NCBI GenBank assembly: GCA_963726315.1
Contig: CAVSBZ010000005.1
Coordinates: 1,736,001 to 1,800,000, forward strand
From: FEB-25 sp963726315
GTDB lineage: Bacteria > Chloroflexota > Anaerolineae > Anaerolineales > UBA4823
Reading direction: 5' to 3'
Length of the DNA: 64,000 nucleotides
Shown: positions 17,996 through 27,036 of the stretch, piece after piece
How positions within the stretch are numbered: position 1 is the stretch's first letter
How the letters are laid out: each line of letters begins with the position of its first letter
The notes under the pieces: model-generated
Told to the model about the DNA's origin: nothing
The model's database searches: none
What the model saw: the letters and a program-made list of their open reading frames with translations, nothing else
Position numbers and translations under genes: made by a program

Positions 17996-19123
17996 ATGTT
18001 ACGTGTAGATAAAATTGATACTAATGATAAGGCGTTAGTTAAAAGATTTGTTCGTATTCCGTACCGGTTGTATGCGAATCACCCTCAGTGGGTACCTCCA
18101 ATATTAATGGATGCAGAAACTCAATTAAATCGAAAAAAACATCCATACTACGAACATAGCGATGCTGATTTCTTTATCGCCACAAGAGATGGTCGTGACG
18201 TTGGAAGAATTGCTGCACTTGAAAACAAGCGTTTTAACGAATATCACAAGACCAGACAAGCCCAATTTTATCTATTCGAATGCGAGGATGACCAGGAAGC
18301 TGCAAATGCGCTGTTTGAAAGAGCATTTGATTGGGCAAAAGCAAAGGGACTAAATCGTATTGTTGGCCCTAAAGGGTTCGGAGCACTCGATGGTTATGGG
18401 ATTCTTGTCGAAGGTTATGATCACCGGCAGATCATGACGATGATGAACTACAACTACCAATACTATGTAAAACTGGTTGAGAATATTGGATTTACCAAGG
18501 AAGTCGATTTTGTTTCGTGTTACATGAGCCGGGAGTCTTTCCATCTACCGGATAGAGTATATAAAATTGTGGAAAGAGTTAAATCACGCAATAATATGGG
18601 AGTGCACACGTTTGAAACTAAGAAAGATTTGCGCGCTTGGGCAAATAAGATCGGCAAACTTTATAATGATTCGTTCGTAAATAATTGGGAATATTATCCA
18701 CTCACTGAACGTGAAATCCAATTTTTATTAGATAATATTCTCACCGTTGCTGATCCTCGATTGATAAAAATTATCACTCATAACGATGATGCAATTGGAT
18801 TCTTGTTTGGTTTTCCAGACTTATCCTCGGCAATGCAACGCGCCAAAGGAAAGCTGCTTCCGTTTGGATTAATCCAGATCATGCTTGAGATGAAGCGCAC
18901 GAAGTGGATTTCTTTAAATGGAGCTGGTGTGCTACCTGAATATCAAGGTGTGGGGGGAAATGCATTGCTTTACGTTGAAATGGAAAAGTCATTGCATGAC
19001 TATACTTTTGAACATGCCGACTTAACTCAAGTAGCCGAAACGGCAGTCCAGATGCGCAAAGATTTGGAAAACATAGGTGGAAAAGCATATAAAAATCATC
19101 GTGTATATCAAAAAGAGTTATGA
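17996..19123 (+). CDS. GNAT-fold acyltransferase-like protein
   Basis: 375 residues starting at ATG with a good GGAGGAG ribosome site. The opening (KRFVRIPYRLYANHPQWVPP) and the GYGILVEGYD and GAGVLPEYQGVGGNALLY segments are typical of a large family of about 370-residue uncharacterised GNAT-like proteins; the last contains the GxGxxx-type acyl-CoA loop. The substrate is unknown. It is separated from the next gene by a hairpin terminator. Confidence 0.75.
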   Translation: MLRVDKIDTNDKALVKRFVRIPYRLYANHPQWVPPILMDAETQLNRKKHPYYEHSDADFFIATRDGRDVGRIAALENKRFNEYHKTRQAQFYLFECEDDQEAANALFERAFDWAKAKGLNRIVGPKGFGALDGYGILVEGYDHRQIMTMMNYNYQYYVKLVENIGFTKEVDFVSCYMSRESFHLPDRVYKIVERVKSRNNMGVHTFETKKDLRAWANKIGKLYNDSFVNNWEYYPLTEREIQFLLDNILTVADPRLIKIITHNDDAIGFLFGFPDLSSAMQRAKGKLLPFGLIQIMLEMKRTKWISLNGAGVLPEYQGVGGNALLYVEMEKSLHDYTFEHADLTQVAETAVQMRKDLENIGGKAYKNHRVYQKEL

Positions 19124-19194
19124 ATTTTATATCATAGATAATTGCCTAGAACTCCGACAATAACAGGGTTCGAATAAATCTAAATTTAATTTCC

Positions 19195-19232
19195 AAAAAA
19201 CCTTCCAGATTATTACTGGAAGGTCTGGTTTT
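19195..19232 (+). terminator. Hairpin terminator after the GNAT-like gene
   Basis: CCTTCCAG (19201-19208) / CTGGAAGG (19216-19223) forms an 8-bp stem with a 7-base loop. A run of six A lies before it and TCTGGTTTT after it, so it can act on either strand. Confidence 0.65.
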
Positions 19233-19279
19233 ACCCAATAATTATGTTAGACTAAATTTGTAGATACTTATCGAGAAAG

Positions 19280-21112
19280 ATGGGAGGTATCGTGCAGCCA
19301 ATTCTACGAATTGATTTATCGACAGGTTCTATTGATGAGTATTTGGTACCCCGAGATTGGGAGATTGATTATCTTGGTGGAGCATCCCTAGGCGCCCGAT
19401 TATTGCATGATGAATTACTTCCTGAGCTGGATCCACTCTCTCCGCAGGCTCCATTATTATTTCTCAATGGGCCGCTATCTGGCACTTCCGGACCTGCAGT
19501 GGGACGATTTATTGTATGTGCCAAATCACCTGCAACCGGTTTATGGGGAGAATCAAATTGCGGCGGTTTTTGGGGTCCTGAGCTGCGAATGGCAGGATAT
19601 TACGGCTTATGGATAACCGGAAAAGCCGAATCGCCGGTCTACCTTTCGATTATCGATGGACATGTAGATATCCGACCGGCTGATCATATTTGGGGGCAGG
19701 ATACCTACACAACCCAGGCGATGGTAAAAGACGACCTGGGAGGAAAAAATCCAAGAGTCGCCGTGATTGGTCCGGCCGGTGAATCACTGATCCCATTTGC
19801 TGGCATTCTGACGGATCATGGTAGAGTGGCAGGTCGAACAGGAATGGGCGCGGTAATGGGATCCAAAGGAATAAAGGCAATTGCAGTAAAAGGGACAGGA
19901 AGGGTTCCGGTAGCGGATCCTGAACATTTTGCAATAATTCGATCTATTGCAAATCGAGAGCTAAAAGCAGATGTCTATACGGAAGTACTTCATGAGCTCG
20001 GTTCAGCCAGTGCAGCCGAATATTGGGATTACCTGGCTGATATGCCAAAACGATATTTTCAGAATGGCGTTGACGAAAATGCAATTAATATATCAGGTGC
20101 GAGCATCGCTGAAAGTATCCTGGTAGGTAGTAGTGCCTGCCATGCTTGCGTCATTGCCTGTGGAAGAGTGGTTAAGCTTGACGATGGGGAAAAACGGAAA
20201 GGTCCTGAATATGAGACATTAACCGGATTTGGTCCAAATCTAGGCTATGACGACCCGGTGGCAATCACAAAATTTGGTGAATTGTGTGACCGGTATGGTA
20301 TGGATACGATTAGCATGAGCAATATTATTGGTCTGGTATTCAAGCTTAATCAAATGGGTGTTATATCCTCAAAGGAAGCCGGCAATTTGTCATTGGAATG
20401 GGGCGATCATGAGAGCATTGAGCAATTGATCCGTCTGACGGTGCGGCGTCAAGGACTGGGAGAATGGATCGCGAAAGGATCGAAAGAACTTGCCAGGCAT
20501 TTTGGCTGTGAAGAAGAAGCAATACAAGTTAATGGACTTGAAGTTCCTTATCACGATCCACGTGGCTCGAGTGGAATGAGCTTAGTCTACGCCACCTCAC
20601 CTCGAGGAGCCTGTCATAACCAGTCTGATTATTTCTTGATCGATATGGGACAGGTATTAACCATTCTTGATATGGAGGCGTACGATCGACATGGTGGGGC
20701 TGAAAAAGCGAAGAACGTTGCCATTCACCAGGATTGGAGAACTGTGTCTAATGCATTGGTGATGTGCATATTTGCGAATGTGCCAGCGAAAACTGTCTTG
20801 GAATTAGTAAATTCAGCGTGTGGATTGGATTGGCAGATTACAGACCTCATGCGGTCTGGAGAACGTGGATGGAATCTAAAGCGTGCCATCAATAATCGTC
20901 TGGGAGTAAACCGTAAGAACGATATACTACCGAAGGCATTTTCACTTCCCTATGCTGACCATCCTGCTGGTGCGGACGGATTTGTGCCTGACATACATAG
21001 CATGCTGGAGGCATATTATTATGTTCGAGGATGGGATCCGCAGAGCGGTTATCCCACAAAGGATAAGCTGGTAGAGCTAGGATTAGGGTGGTTGGTGGAG
21101 GATTTATGGTAA
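19280..21112 (+). CDS. aor: Aldehyde:ferredoxin oxidoreductase family protein (no. 1)
   Basis: 610 residues, full length for AOR. It opens ILRIDLSTGSIDEYL, has the tungstopterin-binding GPLSGTSGPAVGRF and GRTGMGAVMGSKGIKAIAVKG segments, and the 4Fe-4S ligands CHACVIAC (CxxCxxxC) with a fourth Cys late in VMCIF. The family oxidises aldehydes to acids with ferredoxin as acceptor, using a W- or Mo-bis-pterin. The start could also be GTG at 19292, which has GGGAGG just upstream. Its stop overlaps the ATG of the NAD(P)HX repair gene, so the two are coupled. Confidence 0.92.
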   Translation: MGGIVQPILRIDLSTGSIDEYLVPRDWEIDYLGGASLGARLLHDELLPELDPLSPQAPLLFLNGPLSGTSGPAVGRFIVCAKSPATGLWGESNCGGFWGPELRMAGYYGLWITGKAESPVYLSIIDGHVDIRPADHIWGQDTYTTQAMVKDDLGGKNPRVAVIGPAGESLIPFAGILTDHGRVAGRTGMGAVMGSKGIKAIAVKGTGRVPVADPEHFAIIRSIANRELKADVYTEVLHELGSASAAEYWDYLADMPKRYFQNGVDENAINISGASIAESILVGSSACHACVIACGRVVKLDDGEKRKGPEYETLTGFGPNLGYDDPVAITKFGELCDRYGMDTISMSNIIGLVFKLNQMGVISSKEAGNLSLEWGDHESIEQLIRLTVRRQGLGEWIAKGSKELARHFGCEEEAIQVNGLEVPYHDPRGSSGMSLVYATSPRGACHNQSDYFLIDMGQVLTILDMEAYDRHGGAEKAKNVAIHQDWRTVSNALVMCIFANVPAKTVLELVNSACGLDWQITDLMRSGERGWNLKRAINNRLGVNRKNDILPKAFSLPYADHPAGADGFVPDIHSMLEAYYYVRGWDPQSGYPTKDKLVELGLGWLVEDLW

Positions 21113-22725
21113 AGCTTTTCTCGGTAAAGGAAATGGTGGAATTAGAAAAAGAAGCAAATGAAGCAGGTTTGACTTATGAAATGATGATGGAAAATGCAGG
21201 TAATGCGCTGGCAGAAAAAATCAATTATGCGTATAGGCATTTACCCAACAAAAATATTATCGCTTTAATTGGATCAGGAAATAATGGAGGAGATGCACTT
21301 ATTGCATTATCCCGATTAATTTCGTCTGAGTGGAAAGCCTACGCATACATTGTTAGAAAAAGGGCCAACGCAGATACGCTCGTTGAAAAGCTATTGGAAA
21401 ATGGAGGAGAAGTAATTGATATTGAAGACGACGAGAAATATCAACATTTAATCGAATTATTGAATTCATGCCAGGTATTAATTGATGGTGTTTTTGGTAC
21501 TGGGATAAAACTTCCGTTGAAAGATGATATTGCAGGGATTTTAGCCGTTGTTAAGAAGAATTTAGCTGAACAGCAAAACAAAATACACGTGGTCGCAGTT
21601 GATTGCCCCTCAGGAGTAGATTGCGAAACAGGAGCTGCTGCTGATGAAACCATACCCGCTGAGATTACCGTTACCATGGCAGGAATAAAATCTGGATTGA
21701 TCCGTTTCCCTGCGGCTAAACTTTCGGGAGAATTATTCATTGGAAGCATTGGACCCATTGAGAATTTGAAGGCATATGTAAATAATCCAAAAACCATCCT
21801 CGATCATGAAATAGTAAAAAAATATCTCCCTGCTCGACCTCTTGATGCTCATAAAGGGACATTTGGAACGGCAATGATTATCGCTGGGTCTGTTAACTAC
21901 ACTGGTGCAGCGCTTCTATCAGGTCTCGCTGCTTACCGTTCGGGAGCTGGACTGGTGAGTATGGCGGTGCCTAGTCCGTTGCATGAGGCTTTATCTGGTC
22001 AACTGCCGGAAGCTACATGGATAATCTTACCCCATGAGATGGGAGTGATTTCTCCAGACGCAGCTCGCATAATTCAGCAAAATATTACTCGAGCGACCGC
22101 CATTTTGATCGGACCAGGTTTTGGTCTTGAAGATCCAACCATGGAGTTTCTGAAAAAACTTTTCAACAAAGATACCTCAATAAACCCCGGGAAGATGGGT
22201 TTTATCCAAAGTAAGCCTTTAGATAACGCAGGTGAATTTTTACATACGCCTCTTATTGTGGATGCAGATGGTTTAAAGCTAATGTCGAAGATTGAGAATT
22301 GGGCTAACCTTATTTCGACTCCAGCGATATTAACCCCACACCCAGGAGAAATGTCTGTGCTCACTGGTTTACCTATTGAAGAAATTCAAGAGAACCGGTT
22401 GGAGATTGCAAAAAAATATTCCAAGCTCTGGGGACACATTGTTATATTAAAAGGCGCATACACGGTTATTGCCGCCCCTAATGGGCAGATTGCTGTTGTT
22501 CCTATCGCTACACCGGCTTTAGCGCGTGCAGGAACGGGGGATGTACTCGCAGGATTAGTTGTTGGATTACGCGCCCAAGGGTTGAATGCTTTTATCGCAG
22601 CCTGTGCGGGCGCATGGATCCATGCCTCTGCCGGAGTATTGGCTGCAAAACATATGGGAAATACTGCTTCTGTTATTGCAAGCGATGTGTTAAATGCTGT
22701 CCCTCGAGTGATCAGTGATCTATAA
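21106..22725 (+). CDS. nnr: Bifunctional NAD(P)H-hydrate epimerase / ADP-dependent dehydratase
   Basis: 539 residues from ATG at 21106, chosen for its GGAGG site and ATGGTAA overlap with the AOR stop. The N-terminal YjeF_N epimerase domain (about 1-215) has GSGNNGGDAL; the C-terminal ribokinase-like dehydratase (about 225-535) has GTFGTAMIIAGS, DADGLK, TPHPGEM and GTGDVLAG. The enzyme repairs hydrated NADH and NADPH. Coupling to AOR no. 1 may be no more than chance. Transcription ends in a strong hairpin. Confidence 0.95.
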   Translation: MVKLFSVKEMVELEKEANEAGLTYEMMMENAGNALAEKINYAYRHLPNKNIIALIGSGNNGGDALIALSRLISSEWKAYAYIVRKRANADTLVEKLLENGGEVIDIEDDEKYQHLIELLNSCQVLIDGVFGTGIKLPLKDDIAGILAVVKKNLAEQQNKIHVVAVDCPSGVDCETGAAADETIPAEITVTMAGIKSGLIRFPAAKLSGELFIGSIGPIENLKAYVNNPKTILDHEIVKKYLPARPLDAHKGTFGTAMIIAGSVNYTGAALLSGLAAYRSGAGLVSMAVPSPLHEALSGQLPEATWIILPHEMGVISPDAARIIQQNITRATAILIGPGFGLEDPTMEFLKKLFNKDTSINPGKMGFIQSKPLDNAGEFLHTPLIVDADGLKLMSKIENWANLISTPAILTPHPGEMSVLTGLPIEEIQENRLEIAKKYSKLWGHIVILKGAYTVIAAPNGQIAVVPIATPALARAGTGDVLAGLVVGLRAQGLNAFIAACAGAWIHASAGVLAAKHMGNTASVIASDVLNAVPRVISDL

Positions 22726-22748
22726 TCGACCACGGCTTTAAAAAAATA

Positions 22749-22780
22749 ACGGAACCCACATTCATACAAATGGGTTCCGT
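22749..22780 (+). terminator. Bidirectional rho-independent terminator
   Basis: Perfect 10-bp stem ACGGAACCCA (22749-22758) / TGGGTTCCGT (22771-22780) with a 12-base loop. TTTGATTT follows on the plus strand and a T6-containing tract follows on the minus strand, serving the convergent nnr and YtxH genes. Confidence 0.85.
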
Positions 22781-22800
22781 TTGATTTAAAGCTTAATTGA

Positions 22801-23145
22801 TTAGCCTTCTACAGTCACCTCAGGAGTTTCGTCAGAACCAGATTCTGCTTTTGAGGAAATTGCAGACTCGCCCTTGGATCGGTAAGACTGATAGGCTTCA
22901 CCGCCTTTTTTCATCAGCTCATCCGCTCGGGCTCTTGCCTCGGCAGCTGCGGCTTCAGCTTTCACCCTTGCTGCTTCGGCTTTTTCAACGGCTTTGTCTT
23001 TTAATTCAATGCTTCGATCTCGAATTATCGTTCTAGTTTCTTCACCCGATTGAGGTGCGAGCAGCAAAGCAATGATTGAACCTACCATTCCACCGATGAT
23101 AAAACCGGCAAGGAAGGCACCAAAATCACCATCTCGATCAGACAT
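22801..23145 (-). CDS. YtxH-domain protein
   Basis: 114 residues with a GGAG ribosome site. One N-terminal membrane segment (FLAGFIIGGMVGSIIALLLAP) matches the YtxH family opening. It is followed by a long Ala/Lys/Glu-rich coiled coil (about 40-85) and an acidic tail. YtxH proteins are small envelope or general-stress proteins of unknown mechanism. It lies 26 bp after the DUF948-like gene on the same strand, a pairing also known as ytxG-ytxH in Firmicutes. Confidence 0.8.
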   Translation of the reverse strand: MSDRDGDFGAFLAGFIIGGMVGSIIALLLAPQSGEETRTIIRDRSIELKDKAVEKAEAARVKAEAAAAEARARADELMKKGGEAYQSYRSKGESAISSKAESGSDETPEVTVEG

Positions 23146-23171
23146 AGTAGTTTTCTCCTTTCAAAGGTCCT

Positions 23172-23633
23172 TTATTTTTTCCCTGTCATTCTCAAAAGTA
23201 CTAATAATCGTTGTAAAACTGCCATCAACTCGTTCAGTTTTATAACGGGTTCGACAAGGTTATCGCTTAAGAATTTTGTAGTGCCGCGTAAATTGCTGAC
23301 AGTCTCATTCGTTGAATCCAAAATCGGTTTCACCTCAGTTTCAATTAAATTGGTTAATCGGGCAATTTGGATAATCAAGATGATTAATGCCAAACCGATG
23401 AATAAGGATTCAATCGCCATTAAGATGATAGCAATATCTCGCAGGCGTGCTACCGTTTCATACGATGTAAGAGCCGGATTTATCAGAAAAATAAATCCTG
23501 TGATCAATAATCCCAGGACTACGATGCTCGCAATTACTATGCCTGCGATAGTAAGGCGTTGTTTGCGAAGCTCTTTTGGAGTTAATTCTTTTTCAATAGG
23601 AATATTCTGAGGCTCTTCTGTCCCGGTGTCCAT
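23172..23633 (-). CDS. DUF948/YtxG-like small membrane protein
   Basis: 153 residues with two membrane helices (LTIAGIVIASIVVLGLLITGFIFL and DIAIILMAIESLFIGLALIILI), then an amphipathic stretch (ETEVKPILDSTNETVSNLRGTTKFLSDN) like that of DUF948 proteins. The function is unknown; its partner is the YtxH gene immediately downstream. The ATG has no Shine-Dalgarno, and an extended -10 element ends eight bases before it, again pointing to a leaderless message. Confidence 0.75.
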   Translation of the reverse strand: MDTGTEEPQNIPIEKELTPKELRKQRLTIAGIVIASIVVLGLLITGFIFLINPALTSYETVARLRDIAIILMAIESLFIGLALIILIIQIARLTNLIETEVKPILDSTNETVSNLRGTTKFLSDNLVEPVIKLNELMAVLQRLLVLLRMTGKK

Positions 23634-23641
23634 TGAGAAAT

Positions 23642-23650
23642 ATTATACCA
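23642..23650 (-). promoter_or_regulatory. Extended -10 promoter of the DUF948-like gene, likely leaderless
   Basis: Minus strand TGGTATAAT, ending eight bases before the ATG at 23633. No clear -35 and no ribosome-binding site. Confidence 0.6.
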
Positions 23651-23734
23651 TAGGGATAAAAGTAAATTATTTGAGCAAATTCTATTATTTATATCAAGAT
23701 AAATCAATAATTAAGTGGTCGCCCATGATTTTAC

Positions 23735-23762
23735 TTGACATTTGATACATCAAAAGTATAAT
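23735..23762 (+). promoter_or_regulatory. Promoter of the island regulator with palindromic operator
   Basis: TTGACA (23735-23740), 16-bp spacer, TATAAT (23757-23762). The spacer starts with the palindrome TTTGAT-AC-ATCAAA (23741-23754). A second palindrome AGTAATTACT (23779-23788) lies just before the start codon. Both suit autoregulation by the Lrp/AsnC protein encoded next. Confidence 0.75.
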
Positions 23763-23795
23763 TATTGTTGGAAACGGAAGTAATTACTCCTTAAT

Positions 23796-24320
23796 ATGTA
23801 TGAAATAGACAATATTGATATAAAAATAATAAATTTATTGATGGAGGATGGTCGAATGCCCGCCTCCGAGATGGCGAGGCGTATTGGAGATATATCTGAG
23901 CGGGTTATTCGATATCGGATCGAGCGCATTGTTAAAGAGGGATATATTCAAATCAGTGCGATTAATAATCCCAAATCATTAGGGTATTTGGTTACAGCTG
24001 ATGTATTTCTAGAAGTAGAGTCAAATTCTATCCTTGATGTTGCGAATAAAGTTGCCGAATATGACTGTGTTAGCTATGTTGCATGTTCTATCGGCGAAAA
24101 CGATATCAGTATTCAGATTGTTGGTCATGATACGAATGAAGTGTATCAATTTGTGACCGACATTATTGGGAAAATCCCCGGGGTGCGTAAAACGACAACA
24201 TCGATAGTACCGTTGGTTCTAAAAGATGTATACCAATGGCGTATACCAAAAGCGGCCTGCACATCTGTTAATTCGAAGATTAGCTACTCAACAAAGGAGA
24301 AAGTAAATGGAAGGACCTAG
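23796..24320 (+). CDS. Lrp/AsnC-family transcriptional regulator
   Basis: 174 residues. The N-terminal helix-turn-helix (IDIKIINLLMEDGRMPASEMA ... ERVIRYRIERIVKEGYI, about 5-50) and C-terminal RAM ligand domain (about 65-150) are both clear. Such proteins sense amino acids and control their metabolism. It heads the catabolic island on the same strand, and its last codons overlap the ATG of the first aminotransferase (ATGGAAGGACCTAG), so it is likely the local regulator. No strong ribosome site is present. Confidence 0.92.
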   Translation: MYEIDNIDIKIINLLMEDGRMPASEMARRIGDISERVIRYRIERIVKEGYIQISAINNPKSLGYLVTADVFLEVESNSILDVANKVAEYDCVSYVACSIGENDISIQIVGHDTNEVYQFVTDIIGKIPGVRKTTTSIVPLVLKDVYQWRIPKAACTSVNSKISYSTKEKVNGRT

Positions 24321-25611
24321 ACCAAAGAGCCAGGAATTGCAGACCAGGGCACTCAAATCGATTCCATTAGGAGTCAATTCAAATTTTAGATACTGGGGAG
24401 ACGGAATCACTCCATATGTAGCCAAAGCAAAAGGTGCGTATTTATGGGATGTAGACGGAAATCGATATATCGATTACCGCCTGGCATTCGGTCCGATCAT
24501 CCTTGGACATTCATACGATGAAGTAAATGATAAGGTGCACGCTGAGATCGACCAATCTGTACTCTGCGCCATGACCAGTGAGCTCGAGCTCGAAGTTGCT
24601 GAAATGATGATCGATATGTGTCCTTGCGTTGAAATGGTCAGGCTGGCATGCTCCGGAACCGAAGCAACGATGCATGCCTTGAGGATTGCGAGGGCTTTTA
24701 CTGGCAGGGAGAAGGTAATTAAATTTGAAGGAATGTATCACGGTTTCCAAGATTACACATTATTTTCTACCTATGCTCCCGCCGAAGCGTACGGGAATAT
24801 TAACAATCCGATACCAATTCCTTCATCCTCCGGGATCCCCAAACCCCTAAATGATCTAATAATCACCCTACCTTTCAATAACTTCGAAGTTTTAGACAAG
24901 ATATTAAGAAGGGTTGGGAATGAAGTTGCAGCGATCATCGCTGAACCGTGTATGGGTAATTGCGCCTCGATCGAGCCTGCACCTGGTTTCTTGGAATTTA
25001 TTCGCAAAAAGTGTACTGAATATGGGATCTTATTCATACTGGACGAAGTAAAAACTGGTTTTCGGATCGCCAGGGGAGGCGCTCAGGAATACTACAATCT
25101 TGTCCCTGACATGGCTACTTATGCCAAAGCGATGGGAAATGGATACCCGGTAGCTGCGTTTGGTGGAAAGAAAGAGATCATGAGTGTGATTGGGAAGGGG
25201 GTTGCACAGGGAGGTACATATAACAATAATAAACCAGGGGTAGCTGCTGCGTATGCAACACTTAAGCTGCTCAAAGAAAAACCCATCCTGGAAGAAATTG
25301 AAAAGCGTGGAAAAAAATTGATGCAGGGGTTAAAAGATATCTTCAACCATGCGAGTATTCCGGCATCTGTTCATGGTTACCCCGCTATGTTGGCCTTCTC
25401 AGTTGGCACCGAGAAAGTCATCAACCAACGTGACTGGCAGGAAACTGAGCGGGATTACTATCTGCGATTGATGGATTACGCCATTGATCGTGGAGTGATG
25501 CCTGACCACGACCCACGCGAGCCCTGGTTCCTGTGTTATTCCCATACGGATGCAGATATCGAGGAAACCTTGAATGTAATGTCTGATGCGGTTAAAAATG
25601 TAAGTAGATAA
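24307..25611 (+). CDS. Class III aminotransferase, glutamate-1-semialdehyde-aminomutase-like (aminotransferase A)
   Basis: 434 residues. Fold-type I PLP features are the DVDGNRYIDY opening, SGTEATMHALRIARAFTGR, ILDEVKTGFR with the cofactor Asp, and the Schiff-base Lys in YAKAMGNGYPVAA. Sequence style is that of the GSA-aminomutase branch, but the context is catabolic rather than haem synthesis: it is coupled to the Lrp/AsnC gene and followed by another aminotransferase. It is likely an omega- or beta-amino acid transaminase or aminomutase. The substrate is not known. Confidence 0.88.
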   Translation: MEGPRPKSQELQTRALKSIPLGVNSNFRYWGDGITPYVAKAKGAYLWDVDGNRYIDYRLAFGPIILGHSYDEVNDKVHAEIDQSVLCAMTSELELEVAEMMIDMCPCVEMVRLACSGTEATMHALRIARAFTGREKVIKFEGMYHGFQDYTLFSTYAPAEAYGNINNPIPIPSSSGIPKPLNDLIITLPFNNFEVLDKILRRVGNEVAAIIAEPCMGNCASIEPAPGFLEFIRKKCTEYGILFILDEVKTGFRIARGGAQEYYNLVPDMATYAKAMGNGYPVAAFGGKKEIMSVIGKGVAQGGTYNNNKPGVAAAYATLKLLKEKPILEEIEKRGKKLMQGLKDIFNHASIPASVHGYPAMLAFSVGTEKVINQRDWQETERDYYLRLMDYAIDRGVMPDHDPREPWFLCYSHTDADIEETLNVMSDAVKNVSR

Positions 25612-25669
25612 TTAACCGATAAAGACTTATTACAGCGTCATTTGGAACTTCATTTTCACGGAGAAATTC

Positions 25670-26990
25670 ATGAGTAAAATCGAGGCCAGACTTTCTGCCC
25701 AGGAAATCGTAAAACTAAATAAGGAATACTCTCTTTTTTCCTGGTCAGTACAATCTACAACCAATCCCATCCCCATTTCGCGGGCACAAGGGATTTATTT
25801 CTGGGATGCTGACGATAAGCGGTATATTGATTTTTCATCCCAGCTGATGAATATGAATATCGGGCACCAGCATCCCAAGGTGATTAAAGCTATCCAAGAC
25901 CAGGCAGCTCAGCTCTGTTATGCCCATCCTGGAATGGCAACTGAAGCGCGCGGATTGTTAGCTCAAAAAATCGCTGAAGTAGCACCGGGTAACTTGAAGA
26001 AAACTTTTTTTTGCCTGGGTGGAGCAGAAGCGAATGAGAATGCAATCAAAATTGCTCGATTTTATACCGGCAGAAACAAAATTATGGCTAGGTACCGGTC
26101 ATACCATGGTGCTACTCACGGCGCGATTGCTCTCACCGGTGATTACCGGCGATTACCTGTAGAACCAGCCCTCCCGGGAGTTGTACATTTCCTCGATCCA
26201 TTTTGTTACCGCTGCCCATTTGGTTGGACAATTGAAACCTGCCATCGAGAATGCATCTCCCATGTAGAGGAAGTGATAAGTTATGAAGGCCCAGACCGGA
26301 TAGCCGCGATTTTTATGGAGGGTGTAACCGGTTCCAATGGTTTAATCGTCCCTCCAGATGATTATTGGCCTCGGATCCGAGAAATATGTAATAAATATGG
26401 GATCCTTCTAGTTTCAGATGAAGTCATGAGCGGGTGGGGTCGCACTGGCAAATGGTTTGCAGTTGATAATTGGGATGTCGTGCCGGATATGATTACTACT
26501 GCCAAAGGGATAACGTCCGGGTATGTACCACTCGGGGCAGTGATTGTGTCTGAACCGATTGCTGAATACTTTGACGATAAAATGCTTTACTGTGGACTTA
26601 CTTACAGCGGACATCCTTTAGCCTGCGCTGCAGGAATAGCCACAATTGACGTTTATTCGGAGGATAATCTTCTTCAGAATGCAGTAAAAGTAGGCAAATA
26701 TCTGGGTACAAAGTTGGAAGAAATCAAGGTTAATCATCCAAGTGTTGGAGATGTAAGGTACATCGGTTTATTTACTGCTATCGAAATTGTAAGAAATAAA
26801 AAGACGAAGTTACCGATAGATCCTTTGAATGAGACATCAAAAGTACTTAAGGGATAATGGACTATTTACCTTTATTTTTCACAATGTGATCTTTGTGGTT
26901 CCACCCTTATGCATCAAAAACTCCCAAATCGATGAAGGATTAGAAATCATCAATTTGGCGTTGGATCAGATCGACAAACTAACGGATTAA
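25670..26990 (+). CDS. Class III aminotransferase, taurine/beta-alanine--pyruvate type (aminotransferase B), frameshifted near its C-terminus
   Basis: The main frame gives 395 residues and stops at 26857. It contains DADDKRYIDFSSQ, GGAEANENAIKIAR, the RSYHGATHGA loop, LLVSDEVMSGWGRTGK and the PLP Lys in TTAKGITSGYVPLGA. The C-terminus is displaced: restoring one G to the GGG at about 26855 gives GIMDYLPLFFTM, and a second shift near 26890 gives VIFVVPPLCIKNSQIDEGL...DKLTD to the stop at 26990. Restored length is about 440 residues, right for the family. A GGAGA ribosome site precedes the ATG. It probably forms semialdehydes from omega-amino acids for MmsA, encoded next. Confidence 0.87.
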
Positions 26991-27036
26991 TTTCCCGTTG
27001 TATGTTGTAAATTATATTAGTTAAAGGAGAATGTTG

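Noticed and set aside
24307..25611. Haem-pathway glutamate-1-semialdehyde aminomutase (hemL)
   Set aside because: The sequence branch is similar, but no haem genes are near, and it is coupled to an Lrp/AsnC regulator and other catabolic aminotransferases.
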